A stretch of DNA of 64,000 nucleotides from Salinibacter pepae (GCF_947077775.1 NZ_CAMTTE010000001.1:2508501-2572500); one strand, 5' to 3'; numbered from the stretch's first letter, positions 1-9,600 are shown. A program made the numbers and translations. Notes: generated by a model from the sequence alone, not told the origin.

Positions 1-151
1 GGCCGCCGTGTCGCTTGTCGGAAAAGTACTTCGTATATTGCTCTTTCTGACGCTTAATGCGCACCTGCCAGCCGTGGGTGGGGTGACGGTCCGGATTGTC
101 TTCGGTGGGCTCGATGTCGATGCGAAAAACGTTCTTCGGCTTGTCGGACAT
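1..151 (-). CDS. Small AP2-like DNA-binding protein (N-terminal part only)
   Basis: The gene starts at an ATG on the minus strand and runs off the left edge, so only about 50 residues are visible. They begin MSDKPKNVFRIDIEPTED and continue with HGWQVRIKRQKEQYTKYFSD. The pattern of tryptophan, alternating basic residues and K-Y-F resembles the three-stranded sheet of AP2/integrase-like DNA-binding domains, which in bacteria occur in small regulators and homing or phage proteins. The rest of the gene, and so its function, cannot be judged. The frame is open throughout and its codon use resembles the neighbours. Confidence 0.6.
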   Translation of the reverse strand, partial: MSDKPKNVFRIDIEPTEDNPDRHPTHGWQVRIKRQKEQYTKYFSDKRHGG

Positions 152-607
152 GGGTGAGAAAACTCAGGGCGATCATTTTGTGGTGGTGGGAGAGGGGGCC
201 TAAACCAGGCCCGAAGTCGTCGCAGTGCGGACGCAGACAGGGGCCCCGACGTCCGGGCGCTGCCGTTGAGGGATAGGTCTTCTCGTCGGGATTGAGAACA
301 GGAGGGGGACCGACAAGACGTCAGACAGCAAAGGGTCATAGAAGCGAACATTCGCCAGACCGAGGTGGAGGCGCCAACGCCTGAATGAAGGCGTCGACGT
401 CCGTTTCGGGGAGCGGACCCCTAGAAACGAAGGCCTCTGGGTGGTGTCGGGGGCGATTCCGTCCGGTGTAAGTGTTGCGACGATCAAATATGCAAAACAG
501 CACCGGAGAAGTGCAACCGGCATCGTCGCGGCGGCTCCTGGGCGGGGGCCCTGCTTCGGAGAAGTGGAGGGGGAAAAGACGGCGCAGAAGCCACGACAGC
601 GCGGACG
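152..607. other. Intergenic stretch, no gene recognised
   Basis: This 456-base stretch lies between the divergently read start of the AP2-like gene and the 3' end of the DnaJ-like gene. Open frames cross it on both strands, but their products are proline/arginine-rich and lack the acidic composition of the real genes here. I see no clear hairpin with a T-run, tRNA or repeat. Confidence 0.5.
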
Positions 608-1438
608 CTACAGCAGATCCGCGTCTTCGGCCGCCTCGTGGAGCACAGCGCGCTGCTTCCGGGAGAGATTGTCGGGGATGTTCACGTCAATTTCGACGTA
701 CAGGTCGCCGGCCCCGTCGTCGGTCTTCACCCCTTGGCCCGTCAGGCGCAGCTTCTCGCCCGGCTGTGTGCCGGCGGGCACCGAGAGCTTGAGGTGCTGC
801 CCGTAGGGCGTGGGAACGCGGATGTCCGTCCCGAAGACGGCCTCGAACATGCCGATGGTCTCGGTCCGGTGAACGTCGTCGCCCTTGCGGTCGAAGTGAG
901 GGTGGTCCCCCACCTCGAACGTCACGTACAGGTCGCCGCGCTGCCCCGTGGGGCCGGGCTGGCCCCGGCCCTTCAGGCGAATCTTGAAGCCGTCCCGTAC
1001 GCCCTTCGGAATCTTGAGGCGGATGGACTCGCCGGAGGGGAGCTCAACTTGCTTGCGGCCGCCCTCAAGGGCCTCCCGAAACGAAAGGCGGAGGGTCGTT
1101 TCGAGGTCCTGACCGCCCTGGCGCCCTTGTTGCCGCTGCTGTCGCTGCTGCTGACGGCCCCCGTCGAAGGGATTCTGGCGCTGCGTGCGGGCGCCCCCGC
1201 CGAAGCCGCCTCCGCCGCCGAACCGGCGCTGGGCGTCGTACTGCTTGCGCTTCTCCTCGTCCGAGAGAACGGAGTATGCCTTCTGGATCTCCTTGAACTT
1301 CTCCTCGGCGTTGGGGTCGTCCGGGTTGCGGTCCGGATGGTGCTTGCGCGCGAGTGTGCGGTACGTTTTCTTGATCTCCTCCTGGCTCGCGTCTTCGTCG
1401 ACGCCGAGCACGTCGTAGAGATCTTCGGTCTGCGGCAT
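608..1438 (-). CDS. DnaJ-family co-chaperone (CbpA type, no zinc finger)
   Basis: This is a J-domain protein of 276 residues that would stimulate Hsp70 (DnaK) ATPase and hand over unfolded clients in the cytoplasm. The N terminus is a J domain (about residues 6-70) with the essential HPD tripeptide in [11 protein letters not shown] and a typical helix IV. A Gly/Phe-rich linker follows (about 73-85), then a glutamine/arginine-rich stretch (about 92-110). The two-lobed C-terminal substrate-binding domain of the DnaJ/CbpA family occupies roughly 110-265 (for example [18 protein letters not shown]). The four CxxCxGxG zinc repeats of true DnaJ are missing, so it is CbpA-like. It is transcribed divergently from the biotin carboxylase gene. 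The start ATG directly precedes the J domain. Confidence 0.93.
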   Translation of the reverse strand: MPQTEDLYDVLGVDEDASQEEIKKTYRTLARKHHPDRNPDDPNAEEKFKEIQKAYSVLSDEEKRKQYDAQRRFGGGGGFGGGARTQRQNPFDGGRQQQRQQRQQGRQGGQDLETTLRLSFREALEGGRKQVELPSGESIRLKIPKGVRDGFKIRLKGRGQPGPTGQRGDLYVTFEVGDHPHFDRKGDDVHRTETIGMFEAVFGTDIRVPTPYGQHLKLSVPAGTQPGEKLRLTGQGVKTDDGAGDLYVEIDVNIPDNLSRKQRAVLHEAAEDADLL

Positions 1439-1562
1439 AGCGGCGGGGAGGGCACTGTGAAACCAATCGGCGAGCCGGGCCCCGGGCCCGAAAGCAACGG
1501 GCAGGGCCTTTGCGGCGGGATCCTCATAACAGAATTCATGCCATTACGTTCAACAAGACGAA

Positions 1563-3083
1563 ATGACGGACTCGACCGCGACATCCCGTCCCTTCGACAA
1601 CGTTCTCGTTGCCAACCGCGGGGAGATTGCCGTGCGGGTCCTGCGCACCTGTCACGAGCAGGGCCTCAACACGGTCGCCGTCTACAGCACGCCGGACCGC
1701 TCCGCGCCCCACGTGCGGCGGGCGGACGAGGCGTACCACATTGGCCCGGCGGAGGCCGCACAGTCGTACCTCGACCCGGAGGCGATCCTGGAGGCGGCGC
1801 GCCGCAGCGGGGCCGATGCCATTCACCCCGGCTACGGCTTCCTCTCGGAAAACGCGGCCTTCGCGGAGGCCTGTGCGGAGGCCGGCGTCCACTTCGTGGG
1901 GCCGCCGGCGGCGGCGATCCGGGCGATGGGCGACAAGACGGCCGCCCGCCAGCTCATGAAGGAGGCGGGGGTGCCGATGGCCCCGGGCACCACCGACGCG
2001 GTGGCGAGCACGGAGGAGGGAGAGGCGATCGCCGAGGACATTGGCTATCCGGTGCTCATCAAGGCGGCGGCGGGCGGCGGGGGCAAGGGCATGCGCATCG
2101 TCCACGAGCCGGAGAACTTTGCCGGGGCGATGGACCGGGCGCAGGGGGAGGCCGCGTCCTCGTTCGGCGACGGGCGCGTCTTTATCGAGAAGTACATCGA
2201 GGAGCCCCGCCACATCGAGTTTCAGATCCTGGCCGACCACCACGGGAATACGGTCCATCTCTTCGAGCGGGAGTGCTCCATCCAGCGCCGCCACCAGAAG
2301 GTGATCGAGGAGGCGCCGTCGTCGGTGCTCACCCCCGAGGTGCGCCGCGAGATGGGCGCGGCGGCGGTGGCCGCGGCCGAGTCGTGCGGCTACCGGAACG
2401 CCGGGACGGTGGAGTTTCTGGTGGACAAGGACCTCAACTACTACTTCATGGAGATGAACACGCGCCTGCAGGTGGAGCACCCGGTCACCGAGTGGGTGAC
2501 GGGCGTGGACCTGGTGGCCGAGCAGCTGCGCGTGGCGCAGGGGGAGGCGCTGGGCTACACCACCGACGACCTGTCGATCAACGGGCACGCGATGGAGAGC
2601 CGCGTCTACGCGGAGGACCCGGCCTCGAATTTCCTGCCCGACCCCGGCCCGCTCAAGCGGCATTCCGCTCCCTCAGGATTCGGCGTACGGGTGGACGCCG
2701 GTGTGGAGGAGGGGGGCGAGGTGCTGATCCACTACGACCCGATGATCTCGAAGCTCACCACGTGGGGCTGCGACCGGGAGGCGGCCATCGACCGCATGAT
2801 CCGCGCGCTCGACGAGTACGAGGTGGCGAGCATGGCCACCACGATCCCGTTCTGCCGCTTCGCGATGCAGCACGAGGGCTTCCGCGCGGGCGACTTTACC
2901 ACCCACTTCGTGGACGAGGAGTTTGACCCCTCCGCCCTCCAACTGGAGGACCCGGAGCGGGACGAGCTTGCGGCCCTCGCGGCGACGCTCTACTACGCCG
3001 AGGCGCAGTCCGAGGAGGCCCCAACAATCGCGGCGAATGGCCGGGAGGGCGGGAGTCCGTGGCGCCAGCGGCGGCGCCCCTGA
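1563..3083 (+). CDS. accC: Biotin carboxylase subunit of acetyl/propionyl-CoA carboxylase
   Basis: This is the ATP-dependent biotin carboxylase that charges biotin on a carrier protein with bicarbonate, the first half-reaction of acetyl-CoA (or propionyl-CoA) carboxylase. The N-terminal domain begins VLVANRGEIAVRVLRT. The ATP-grasp glycine loop GGGGKGM is at residues 171-177, and the second carboxylase signature EMNTRLQVEHPVTE at 297-310. The C-terminal domain ends near 480. At 506 residues it is longer than typical AccC (about 450); the last ~25 residues are basic and look disordered. There is no BCCP domain in this chain and no carrier or carboxyltransferase gene beside it, so the partners must lie elsewhere. 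Acetyl- versus propionyl-CoA specificity cannot be decided from this subunit. Confidence 0.93.
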   Translation: MTDSTATSRPFDNVLVANRGEIAVRVLRTCHEQGLNTVAVYSTPDRSAPHVRRADEAYHIGPAEAAQSYLDPEAILEAARRSGADAIHPGYGFLSENAAFAEACAEAGVHFVGPPAAAIRAMGDKTAARQLMKEAGVPMAPGTTDAVASTEEGEAIAEDIGYPVLIKAAAGGGGKGMRIVHEPENFAGAMDRAQGEAASSFGDGRVFIEKYIEEPRHIEFQILADHHGNTVHLFERECSIQRRHQKVIEEAPSSVLTPEVRREMGAAAVAAAESCGYRNAGTVEFLVDKDLNYYFMEMNTRLQVEHPVTEWVTGVDLVAEQLRVAQGEALGYTTDDLSINGHAMESRVYAEDPASNFLPDPGPLKRHSAPSGFGVRVDAGVEEGGEVLIHYDPMISKLTTWGCDREAAIDRMIRALDEYEVASMATTIPFCRFAMQHEGFRAGDFTTHFVDEEFDPSALQLEDPERDELAALAATLYYAEAQSEEAPTIAANGREGGSPWRQRRRP

Positions 3084-3573
3084 TTCAGAGGCCCCGAGCT
3101 GCCGGCGAACGTGCCCGCCTTCGGTCCGGTGATTGGGGCCGGACCTGCGACGCCGTCAAGGACCGTCGTCGAGGCGAGGGGGCGGGGCACGTGGCGGGCT
3201 GTGGCAGCCGAACGACGAATCGGCTTCCGATCTGTTGCTCCGCCTCGACTTCGACTGTGCCGATCATCCGGTCGTGACGCGTGCTGCTGGCTGCCTGCAT
3301 TCCGGCGGGCCCAAACAGGGAGGGTTGCGATCCGGCCTCGGCAGAACGCCCTGGGCGTCAGTTACGGATCCCCCACCGGCCCACCCTGACGACGCGGGCT
3401 TTAGCTCTTGGTCGGTCCCTTCAATCAGGGCGAGTCGACGTGGCTTCGCGGTGGACCTGCCTGAGGACCACGGGCCACGCGAGGAAGCGAGAGCAAGGAC
3501 TTGTGGGGCCCTCTCGTGTTGCGGAGCTGTGCCACAACGCTGACGGCTCGCCCCCATACCCCCCATCATGCCC
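3084..3573. other. Intergenic stretch between convergent genes
   Basis: This 490-base region separates the 3' ends of the biotin carboxylase and bactofilin genes. Several overlapping open frames exist in most frames, as expected for GC-rich noncoding DNA, but none has a recognisable domain or the local acidic codon bias. No convincing terminator was found. Confidence 0.45.
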
Positions 3574-4281
3574 TTACCAGTCCACCCCAAAGTCTTCGTC
3601 CCCGTCCGACTCCGACCTGTTCTCTGGCGTTGAGTCATCTCGGAGAGACGACGAATCGTCGCCCCCTGGCGTCTCTGCTGGACCAGGCGCCCCCAGCTGC
3701 TCTTGCTCGGGCCGGTTCACCAGGGGCTTTCCGCCCGTGTGGTGGGACGAGAGGTAGAAATCTGGGGGGCGAACCGACGCCGGCACTGTCCGTCCTGGAG
3801 AGCCATCTCCCCGTTCCGGAGAAACGGGTGTCACAAACGACCCCCTCACCTCACTTACCGTTCCGGTGAACTGCGCCCCGAGCTTCACCTCGAGTGTCGC
3901 CCTCTGAAGGGTCAGGATGCCCCCCTGCACGTGTGCCATCTTCAGAATCAAGAGGTGGTCGAATACGAGGATCGCCCCCTGTAGCGTACCACCGATGTGC
4001 AGATCCGAAGCGCGCACAGTGCCGCTGACCTGGGCGCCCTCAGCCACGCGCACCTCTGAGGCGCAAATGGAGCCGTGGGTGGAGCCGCTTCCAGCGATGT
4101 ACACGGATCCCTCGGTCGTGATCGGTCCCTGTACGTGCCCCTCCACGAGGAGATCAGAGGTGCCGAGACGAAGCGTTCCCTGGGCTCTGCCCCCCTCGCT
4201 CAAGACCGAGCCGGAAAACGAATCAGGGACGGGGGCGAGTCCCTCTCCATCTGAGGGGGAGTGGCCACTGAACGGATACAT
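3574..4281 (-). CDS. Bactofilin-family cytoskeletal protein
   Basis: Bactofilins polymerise without nucleotide into filaments that scaffold cell-shape, stalk or envelope machinery. This 235-residue protein has a central core of short, regularly spaced hydrophobic/glycine repeats (about residues 35-145; for example LLVEGHVQGPI, VYIAGSGSTHGSI, LHIGGTLQGAIL), the signature of the right-handed beta-helix DUF583 fold. The flanking tails (1-30 and 150-235) are polar, proline/serine/acid-rich and probably disordered, as is usual in the family. No signal peptide or membrane helix is visible, so it is cytoplasmic. Upstream on the same strand, 440 bases away, is an unusual actin-like ATPase gene, so two cytoskeletal genes lie next to each other. 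Co-transcription is possible but not shown. Confidence 0.82.
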   Translation of the reverse strand: MYPFSGHSPSDGEGLAPVPDSFSGSVLSEGGRAQGTLRLGTSDLLVEGHVQGPITTEGSVYIAGSGSTHGSICASEVRVAEGAQVSGTVRASDLHIGGTLQGAILVFDHLLILKMAHVQGGILTLQRATLEVKLGAQFTGTVSEVRGSFVTPVSPERGDGSPGRTVPASVRPPDFYLSSHHTGGKPLVNRPEQEQLGAPGPAETPGGDDSSSLRDDSTPENRSESDGDEDFGVDW

Positions 4282-4721
4282 AAGAAATCTGAGAAGGGAG
4301 TGGTGCTACGTCAACCGCGATTGTGAAGGCAAGAGCGACCCCACAATCCAATTCCCGGCCCGCCATCATGAGCGACGCCGAGAGATTTCTTCGAAGAAGC
4401 CGGACCCCTTCGAAGAGGCCCTTTGGGGGGCTCGGGGCAACCCGCATTAGGATGTTGAGACCGCGCTGGCAGGCAAAAAAATGGGGGCCGACAGACCGGT
4501 AGAACGTAGGGCCGAAAGCAGTATCGAGGGAAGACACGGGCCGGCCGTTTGCGAACAGGCTGCGTGCGCGGCGCCGGCGCACACCATGACCGCCCTCTGC
4601 TGTGCCTCAACAGCATTTGCTGTGCCTCAACAGCAGTTGGGCCCGCTGCCTCCAGCGCGCCCCAGAGGCGACCCGGCCGCTGGCCCTCTAGCACAGGAGC
4701 CCCCCGGACGTCTACGTCCCC
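4282..4721. other. Spacer between actin-like and bactofilin genes
   Basis: This 440-base spacer lies between two minus-strand cytoskeletal genes. It holds the pair of tandem short hairpins described separately (4598-4635). Open frames crossing it are arginine/proline-rich and unconvincing. If the two genes form an operon, this is a long untranslated linker that could carry processing sites or a second promoter. Confidence 0.45.
4598..4635. repeat. Two tandem 18-bp hairpin repeats
   Basis: The 18-mer TGCTGTGCCTCAACAGCA occurs at 4598-4615 and again, identical, at 4618-4635, separated by two bases. Each copy is itself an inverted repeat: TGCTGT pairs with ACAGCA around a six-base loop. The pair lies about 90 bases downstream of the actin-like gene on its coding strand. 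There is no following T-run, so a simple intrinsic terminator is unlikely. An RNA-processing or protein-binding site is possible. Confidence 0.6.
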
Positions 4722-5747
4722 CTACACGCTTTCTTCGTGGAGGAGGTTGATGACTGTGTTGGCGTTGCCGATGTCGAGCCCCACAGCCCGCTCTCGATGG
4801 CCGCCGTTCGCATTCGCGGCGTGCAGCGCGTACCCTCGGCTGATGAACGACGCAGGGTTCGGAACAACCTCCAGAGACAGAACATCCCCGAATTCATCGG
4901 CGAAGGCGTCGACAAGCTCATCGAACAGTGCTCCTCCACCCCCAACGTACATCTTCCGTGCACGGCCAAAATCGGCGTCGTCGAAGGCCCGCTTGAGCGT
5001 CGGGGAGACGATGTCCTCGTAGTAGGTCGACAGCACGTCCTGGCGCATTTCGGTAAGGTCCATCTTTCTGCGACCGATCACAATACGGCCCTTGCGCATC
5101 GCCATGTCGAGCTGGTGCTCCGTGACCAGGTCCAGATAATGCTCCTTCTGAAGGCGGTCCGACATGAGTTGGGTGGCGTACTGGAGGCCGCTGGCCGAGG
5201 CGGTGGTCCGCTGTACAATCCCGGACGGAAGGCTGAGGGCCGCCTCCATGGTCCCGTACCCGAGCCCGACGGCAAAGAACGGGTCGCGCTCGCTCGGCTC
5301 TCCCTGCCGCACCCCGAAGGTGAAGCCCTCAATTTCGGGAATGATCTCTACCTGGTCGACCTCAACTCGAATGCTGGTGTCCGGGCTCTTCCCGAAGGTG
5401 CGACCGTCCAGGTCGATGACGTGCGTTCCCTGTACCAGGTCTTCAGCCGTGTCCCGGTGAGCGGCATACGTGGAGGCGGGAAAGCCAGTAGTGACGCACA
5501 TCGGCTCCTCAGCCCCGGCTTTGGTCACCGCAAGGGCGGCCTGAAGCAGGAGGCGGTAGTCCAAATCGGACGGCGCATTGTTGATGCCCTTGTGCGGAGC
5601 ATTCCCTTCTAGCAGGGCAAGCTCCCCGACGACGTAACTGCGCCCGTTGTGCCCGATCTTTAAACCGGTGAGAAGGCTGTCCGATACGTCGACAAGCTCA
5701 GCATTGCTGGCCTCGAATACGCTTGGTAGGGTTTTGGTCTTAAACAT
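4722..5747 (-). CDS. Circularly permuted actin-like ATPase (ParM/Ta0583-like)
   Basis: This 341-residue protein has the motifs of actin-fold ATPases of the ParM/archaeal Ta0583 type, but in permuted order. In normal members phosphate-1 is at the extreme N terminus. Here the N terminus starts directly in the strand after it (MFKTKTLPSVFEAS), and phosphate-1 is the last element, AVGLDIGNANTVINLL at residues 321-336 (D325, G327, N328, T331). In between are a phosphate-2-like segment, FFAVGLGYGTMEAA (157-170), with glycine where an Asp is usual, and the adenosine loop MYVGGGGALFDELV (266-279). The reading frame is continuous. Upstream of the ATG an in-frame stop lies 15 codons away with no phosphate-1 motif in between. 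A CCTCCCC-type run precedes the start rather than a good ribosome site. The family assignment rests on motif order and length; the permutation is read directly. The neighbouring bactofilin suggests a cytoskeletal rather than plasmid-partition role, but that is inference. Confidence 0.75.
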   Translation of the reverse strand: MFKTKTLPSVFEASNAELVDVSDSLLTGLKIGHNGRSYVVGELALLEGNAPHKGINNAPSDLDYRLLLQAALAVTKAGAEEPMCVTTGFPASTYAAHRDTAEDLVQGTHVIDLDGRTFGKSPDTSIRVEVDQVEIIPEIEGFTFGVRQGEPSERDPFFAVGLGYGTMEAALSLPSGIVQRTTASASGLQYATQLMSDRLQKEHYLDLVTEHQLDMAMRKGRIVIGRRKMDLTEMRQDVLSTYYEDIVSPTLKRAFDDADFGRARKMYVGGGGALFDELVDAFADEFGDVLSLEVVPNPASFISRGYALHAANANGGHRERAVGLDIGNANTVINLLHEESV

Positions 5748-5831
5748 ATAAGGGGAGGATGCGGTGATAAGAGCGTCGGAGTTCGTTTCTTATAATCAGA
5801 AAAATTAAAATTACTATTTGGTAGTAGATAG

Positions 5832-5847
5832 AACAAAAATTTTTGTT
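5832..5847. promoter_or_regulatory. 16-bp perfect AT-rich palindrome
   Basis: The sequence AACAAAAATTTTTGTT is its own reverse complement. It lies 85 bases upstream of the actin-like start codon, inside the AT-rich island. A symmetric A-tract/T-tract site could be an operator, a bent-DNA site or an unstable terminator. Position and symmetry favour a regulator-binding site; no matching regulator gene is adjacent. Confidence 0.4.
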
Positions 5848-5924
5848 AGTCCGACCTGTGGTACAGATAGACAACAGCTGTTATTATGAGTGCTACTATT
5901 AAAGAAAGATCTTCAGGAGAAAAA

Positions 5925-6035
5925 ATGGACTTTCGATATTTACAAAGTGTACAGTTGTATAAAGTACAGTTGTATAAAAAAGACTCGTCGCGGCGGAAAA
6001 GAGGGCGTGGGCAGTTCCTTCTGCCGAGGGGGTAG
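5925..6035 (+). CDS. Possible 36-residue basic peptide
   Basis: An ATG at 5925 is preceded by AGGAG with five bases of spacing, an unusually good Shine-Dalgarno site for this window. The frame runs 36 codons to TAG. The 15-bp tandem repeat lies inside it in frame, giving the pentapeptide VQLYK twice in a row. The C-terminal half is strongly basic (SSRRKRGRGQF), unlike the acidic proteins around it. Codon use is AT-rich in the first half. It could be a leader or toxin-like peptide, or chance; I know of no family. It is divergent from the actin-like gene. Confidence 0.25.
   Translation: MDFRYLQSVQLYKVQLYKKDSSRRKRGRGQFLLPRG
5949..5978. repeat. Perfect tandem 15-bp repeat
   Basis: The 15-mer GTACAGTTGTATAAA occurs at 5949-5963 and immediately again at 5964-5978. 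It is AT-rich and about 200 bases upstream of the actin-like gene. Direct repeats upstream of actin-like ATPases act as centromeres or operators in plasmid ParMRC systems; with only two copies that comparison is weak. Confidence 0.75.
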
Positions 6036-6624
6036 CAAGGGGCCGACTTTAGCCGGGGGGCACAGAAGCCCCGGGAACAGCACCGGAGTCCACGACCGGA
6101 AAAGATTTCCGCTAAACGTCTTGCAATAAACATGCCGAAATTTTGGAGAGCCGACTACGTTTATTGACTCTTCACGGAAGGGGCGGGGAAGCTACGCCCT
6201 GCGGCGCCGAGGCCGGGTCGTGGACGCAGGCGTGGACCGCAACGCCCCGGCTCAGGAGCCACTGTTCTCACCGGCACGGATTGCAAAAAGACGAAATGAC
6301 TCTACAGCGGTAAATTCGTACCGGGTCCCTCCCCAATTTCTTTGGATTGAGGAACAGCCCATCGAAGAGATCGGTGGTGCCACGGGAACGCAGATCGTGC
6401 AGGTCTAATCGTCTCCGGCCGTCCCGCCCGGCGGCTGGTCCTTTTCCGGCAGTGGGTCGGAAGGGCGGGCCCGGACGCCGTCACCGTCTCGAACAAAGCA
6501 CGGGCAAGCCCGGTCGAGGTCTCAGAGGGCCGGCCAGGAACGGCCCAGTGACCCGCCGGTGGCGTCGCGGGTGCATGGGATCACGGGCGCACAGGGAGGC
6601 TTCGATCATCGGCCGGACCGGTCT

Positions 6625-6654
6625 TAAAAAAGAATCCTACCCCTGTACAGGGGT
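6625..6654 (-). terminator. Rho-independent terminator of the giant kinase gene
   Basis: On the minus strand the self-complementary ACCCCTGTACAGGGGT (6639-6654) is followed by AGGATTC and six T residues. It lies about 45 bases beyond the stop codon of the large histidine kinase gene. A strong stem and a T-run in the right orientation make this a convincing intrinsic terminator. Confidence 0.8.
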
Positions 6655-6699
6655 TCTCCTCAACACGTAGGTCCCACGCCGCCTTGTGGCCCAGGTCGT

Positions 6700-9600
6700 T
6701 CAGCGCTCCGCATCATCCACATCGCCATTGCCCGTCTCTCTGCTCTCTTCTTTCGGCATCCGGACGCGAACCGTAGTGCCCTTGCCTTTTTCCGTCTCCA
6801 TCTCGATTGAGCCGTTCATCTGCTCGACGGCCTCTTGCGCCACCGCCAGCCCAAGCCCGGTGCCCTCGTACTCCCGGGCCACCCCCTCGGAGGCCTGCCG
6901 GAAGGGCCTAAACAGATCCTCGACCTTTTCGGGGGCCATCCCAATGCCGCTGTCCTCCACCTCGATTATCGCATGCCCGGTTTTTTCGTAGGCGTGGAGC
7001 TGTATTTCCCCGTCTTTCGTATACTTGATGGCATTGGAGACCAGGTTGCGGAGCACGATCTGCACGCCGCCGCCGTCGGCCCGGGCCCAGGTCGGCTCGC
7101 CTCCGGACTGGACCTGCAGGCGCAGCCCTTCCGCCTCGGCCTGAGGCCGAAGCTCGCCGGCGACCTCACCGACCTGCTCGGCCAGGTCCACGGGCTCGGC
7201 CCCCAGGTCCATTTCCCCGGCCTCCAGCCGCGAGAGGTTGAGCACGCCGGTGAGCGTGTCCATCAGCCGCTGCCCGCTCTTCTGAATCAGGCCTGCAAAC
7301 TCCACAGGGGGCTTCAGGTCGTCTGCCGCGGCCGGGGGCTCTAGCCCCTCGATCTCCTCCTCGATCGCCTCCGCAAACCCGAGGACGCTCGTCAGCGGCG
7401 TGCGGATCTCGTGGCTCATGTTCGCGAGAAGGGACGACTTCATCCGGCCGGCCTCCTCGGCGGCTTTCTTGGCGCTCATAAGCTCGCGCTCCTTGCGGAC
7501 GTTCTCCGTAATGTCCTGCGCCAGCATCAGGCCTTCTGCCTCGGTGTCGCCCTGGAGGGGCACGACGTGGACGCGCAGCGTGCGGCCGCCGACCCCGATC
7601 CGTCGGTCCGTCCGCTCCCCCGCCAGGGCCGCCTCGAAGCGGTCTACAATCGGGTGCCGGCCCCCCTCGATGCCGACGAGGACGGTCCCGGCCTGTGCCC
7701 CGAGCAGGTCGGACTCCTCCAACTCGTACGTGCCGAGCAGCTCGCCGGCCGCCAGCGTGTAGGCAAGGTTCTCATCAAACAGGAATACCGCCCCGTTCGG
7801 AATATTCTCGGCGAGGGTGCGGTAGCGGCGCTCACGTGCAATCAGGTCGTGCGCTCGGGTGAGGGATTCCAGCGCCTTTCGGAGACTCTGCGCGACGGTT
7901 TCCAGAAGGCGAAGGGCCCCGTCGTCGAGACCGTTCGGGGCAGCGGTGCCCACGACGAGCACGCCGCGCTGTCCCAGCGGCACGTACGCGCAGCCCGTGA
8001 GGCCCGACCGGTCTACGCCGTCGTCGATGGTGCTGGGATCGGGGTGCACCTGCGTGTCCTCCTCGTCGAGGGCGGTCCAGAGCGGGGTGTGTCCCTGCTC
8101 GACCCGGGGCATCGAGCCGACCACCTCACTGTCGATGGCGCCGGCCCGCACCAGCACGTCGCCGTCCCGCAGGTACACGGCGGCCTCTTGGAAGTTGAGG
8201 GTGTCGCCGAGGGCATCGGTGACAATCGACGCGGCGCCGGCTTCCGTGCCCACGGCGAGAAGGTCCCGCGTCACGCGGTAAAGGCTTCGAAGCCGCCGCT
8301 CCCGCACTTTCTGGTCGGTCACGTCGGTGGTCACGCCGGCGAGCCGCTGAAGGGTCCCCTCGTCGTCGTAAATCCCGTCGATCTGCGCTCTGAGCCACCG
8401 GCAGCCCCGGGTGGGATGCAGTACGCGGAACTCCTGGTGCTGCGGCCAGCGTGCCTCGCCGTCGCCCTGCGCCTCAACGGCCGAGCGGAGGGGCCCGAGG
8501 TCCGCAGGGTGGACGTGACGGGTCCAGGCACTCGGGGCGTCGCGCAGCGTGTCCCGGTCCACGCCGTACAGCGTTTCGGTTGCGCTGTTGGCGTAACGGA
8601 GCTCCGAGTAGTCGGGCGTAACGATATAAAACGCGTTCGGCACCGCCTCCGCGAACTGCTCGAACCGCTGGTTGGCACGTCGCAGGGCCCGGCGTCGCTC
8701 CTTCTGCGGGGTCACGTCGCGTCCAACCCCACACAGGACCCAGCCCCGTGTCGGGTCGTCGAAGGCATCCCCCACAAACTCGTGGGGCACCCGGTGCCCG
8801 TCCTTGGTGATCAGGGGGGCTTCCACCCGAACAGCCTGACCCGCGGCGCTTTCCTCGATGGCGTCTCGGATGCGGGCCGCATCGTCTTCGTCGAAGAGGT
8901 CAGGGGCCGTCATGGCCTCGAGCTCCGCGTCCGTGTAGCCGGTGACCTCGTTGAGGCGGCGGTTCCAGAACAAGAGGTCTCCCTGCTCGTCGAGCAGATA
9001 AAACACGTCCTCAATCGTGTCGAGGATCTGATCGAGGAACGCCTTCTGGTCGGCCAGGTCCTGTCGGCGCTCCTCGCGCTGGGTGACATCGTGGATCACC
9101 GAGAAGAGAAGCGTCCCGCCCCGATCCAGATCCGGAACCGGCGCCGAAAGGACCCGCACCGTCCGCACCTCTCCGGACGCGAGTTCGTGCTCGAATAGGA
9201 ACTCGTCGCCGTCCTTCGCCGCTTCGCGGCGCTCCCGGGCCACCGCCTCCGCCGGAAGTTGATTGATGTCCTGGATCGACATGGACGTCAGGACGTCCCG
9301 GTCGTATTCGTAGAACTCGGCGGCCGCCGCGTTGGCCCGCTCAATTGCGCCTGTCTCCTGGTCGATGAGCAGCATCGGGGCGTTGTGGCCCTCGAACATC
9401 ATTCGGAACCGGCGCTCCCGGCGGGTGAGGCGCTTCTGCATGGCCTTCCGTTTGGAGATGTCCCGGAAGATCCGGTACACCACGCGCCCGTCGGGGAGAC
9501 CTACGGTGGTGGCGTTGAGTTCAACGGGGACAGCGGTGCCCTCGTCGGTGACGACTTCAATCTGGGTTCCGTCCGGGAGGGCCCGTCTCGGGCCGTCTTC

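Larger units (their letters stand above)
5748..6624. other. Long AT-rich-to-mixed intergenic region
   Basis: This ~880-base gap lies upstream of the actin-like gene. Bases about 5770-5995 are strikingly AT-rich for this genome and contain a perfect palindrome, a tandem 15-mer and a small open frame with a good ribosome-binding site, each listed separately. The rest (about 6000-6620) returns to normal composition and shows no recognisable gene. The AT-rich part is probably the promoter and operator region of the actin-like gene, or a short piece of acquired DNA. Confidence 0.5.

Noticed and set aside
638-2926. Very long open frame on the plus strand opposite the dnaJ-like gene and overlapping accC
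   Set aside because: It is out of frame with accC, Gly/Arg/Pro-rich and has no domain; GC-rich DNA keeps such frames open opposite real genes.
4598-4635. Tandem hairpins as a CRISPR fragment
   Set aside because: Only two 18-bp copies separated by two bases, with no spacer-length gap and no cas genes.
5949-5978. Tandem 15-mer as a plasmid centromere or replication iteron
   Set aside because: Only two copies, and no partition adaptor or replication gene nearby; kept only as a repeat.
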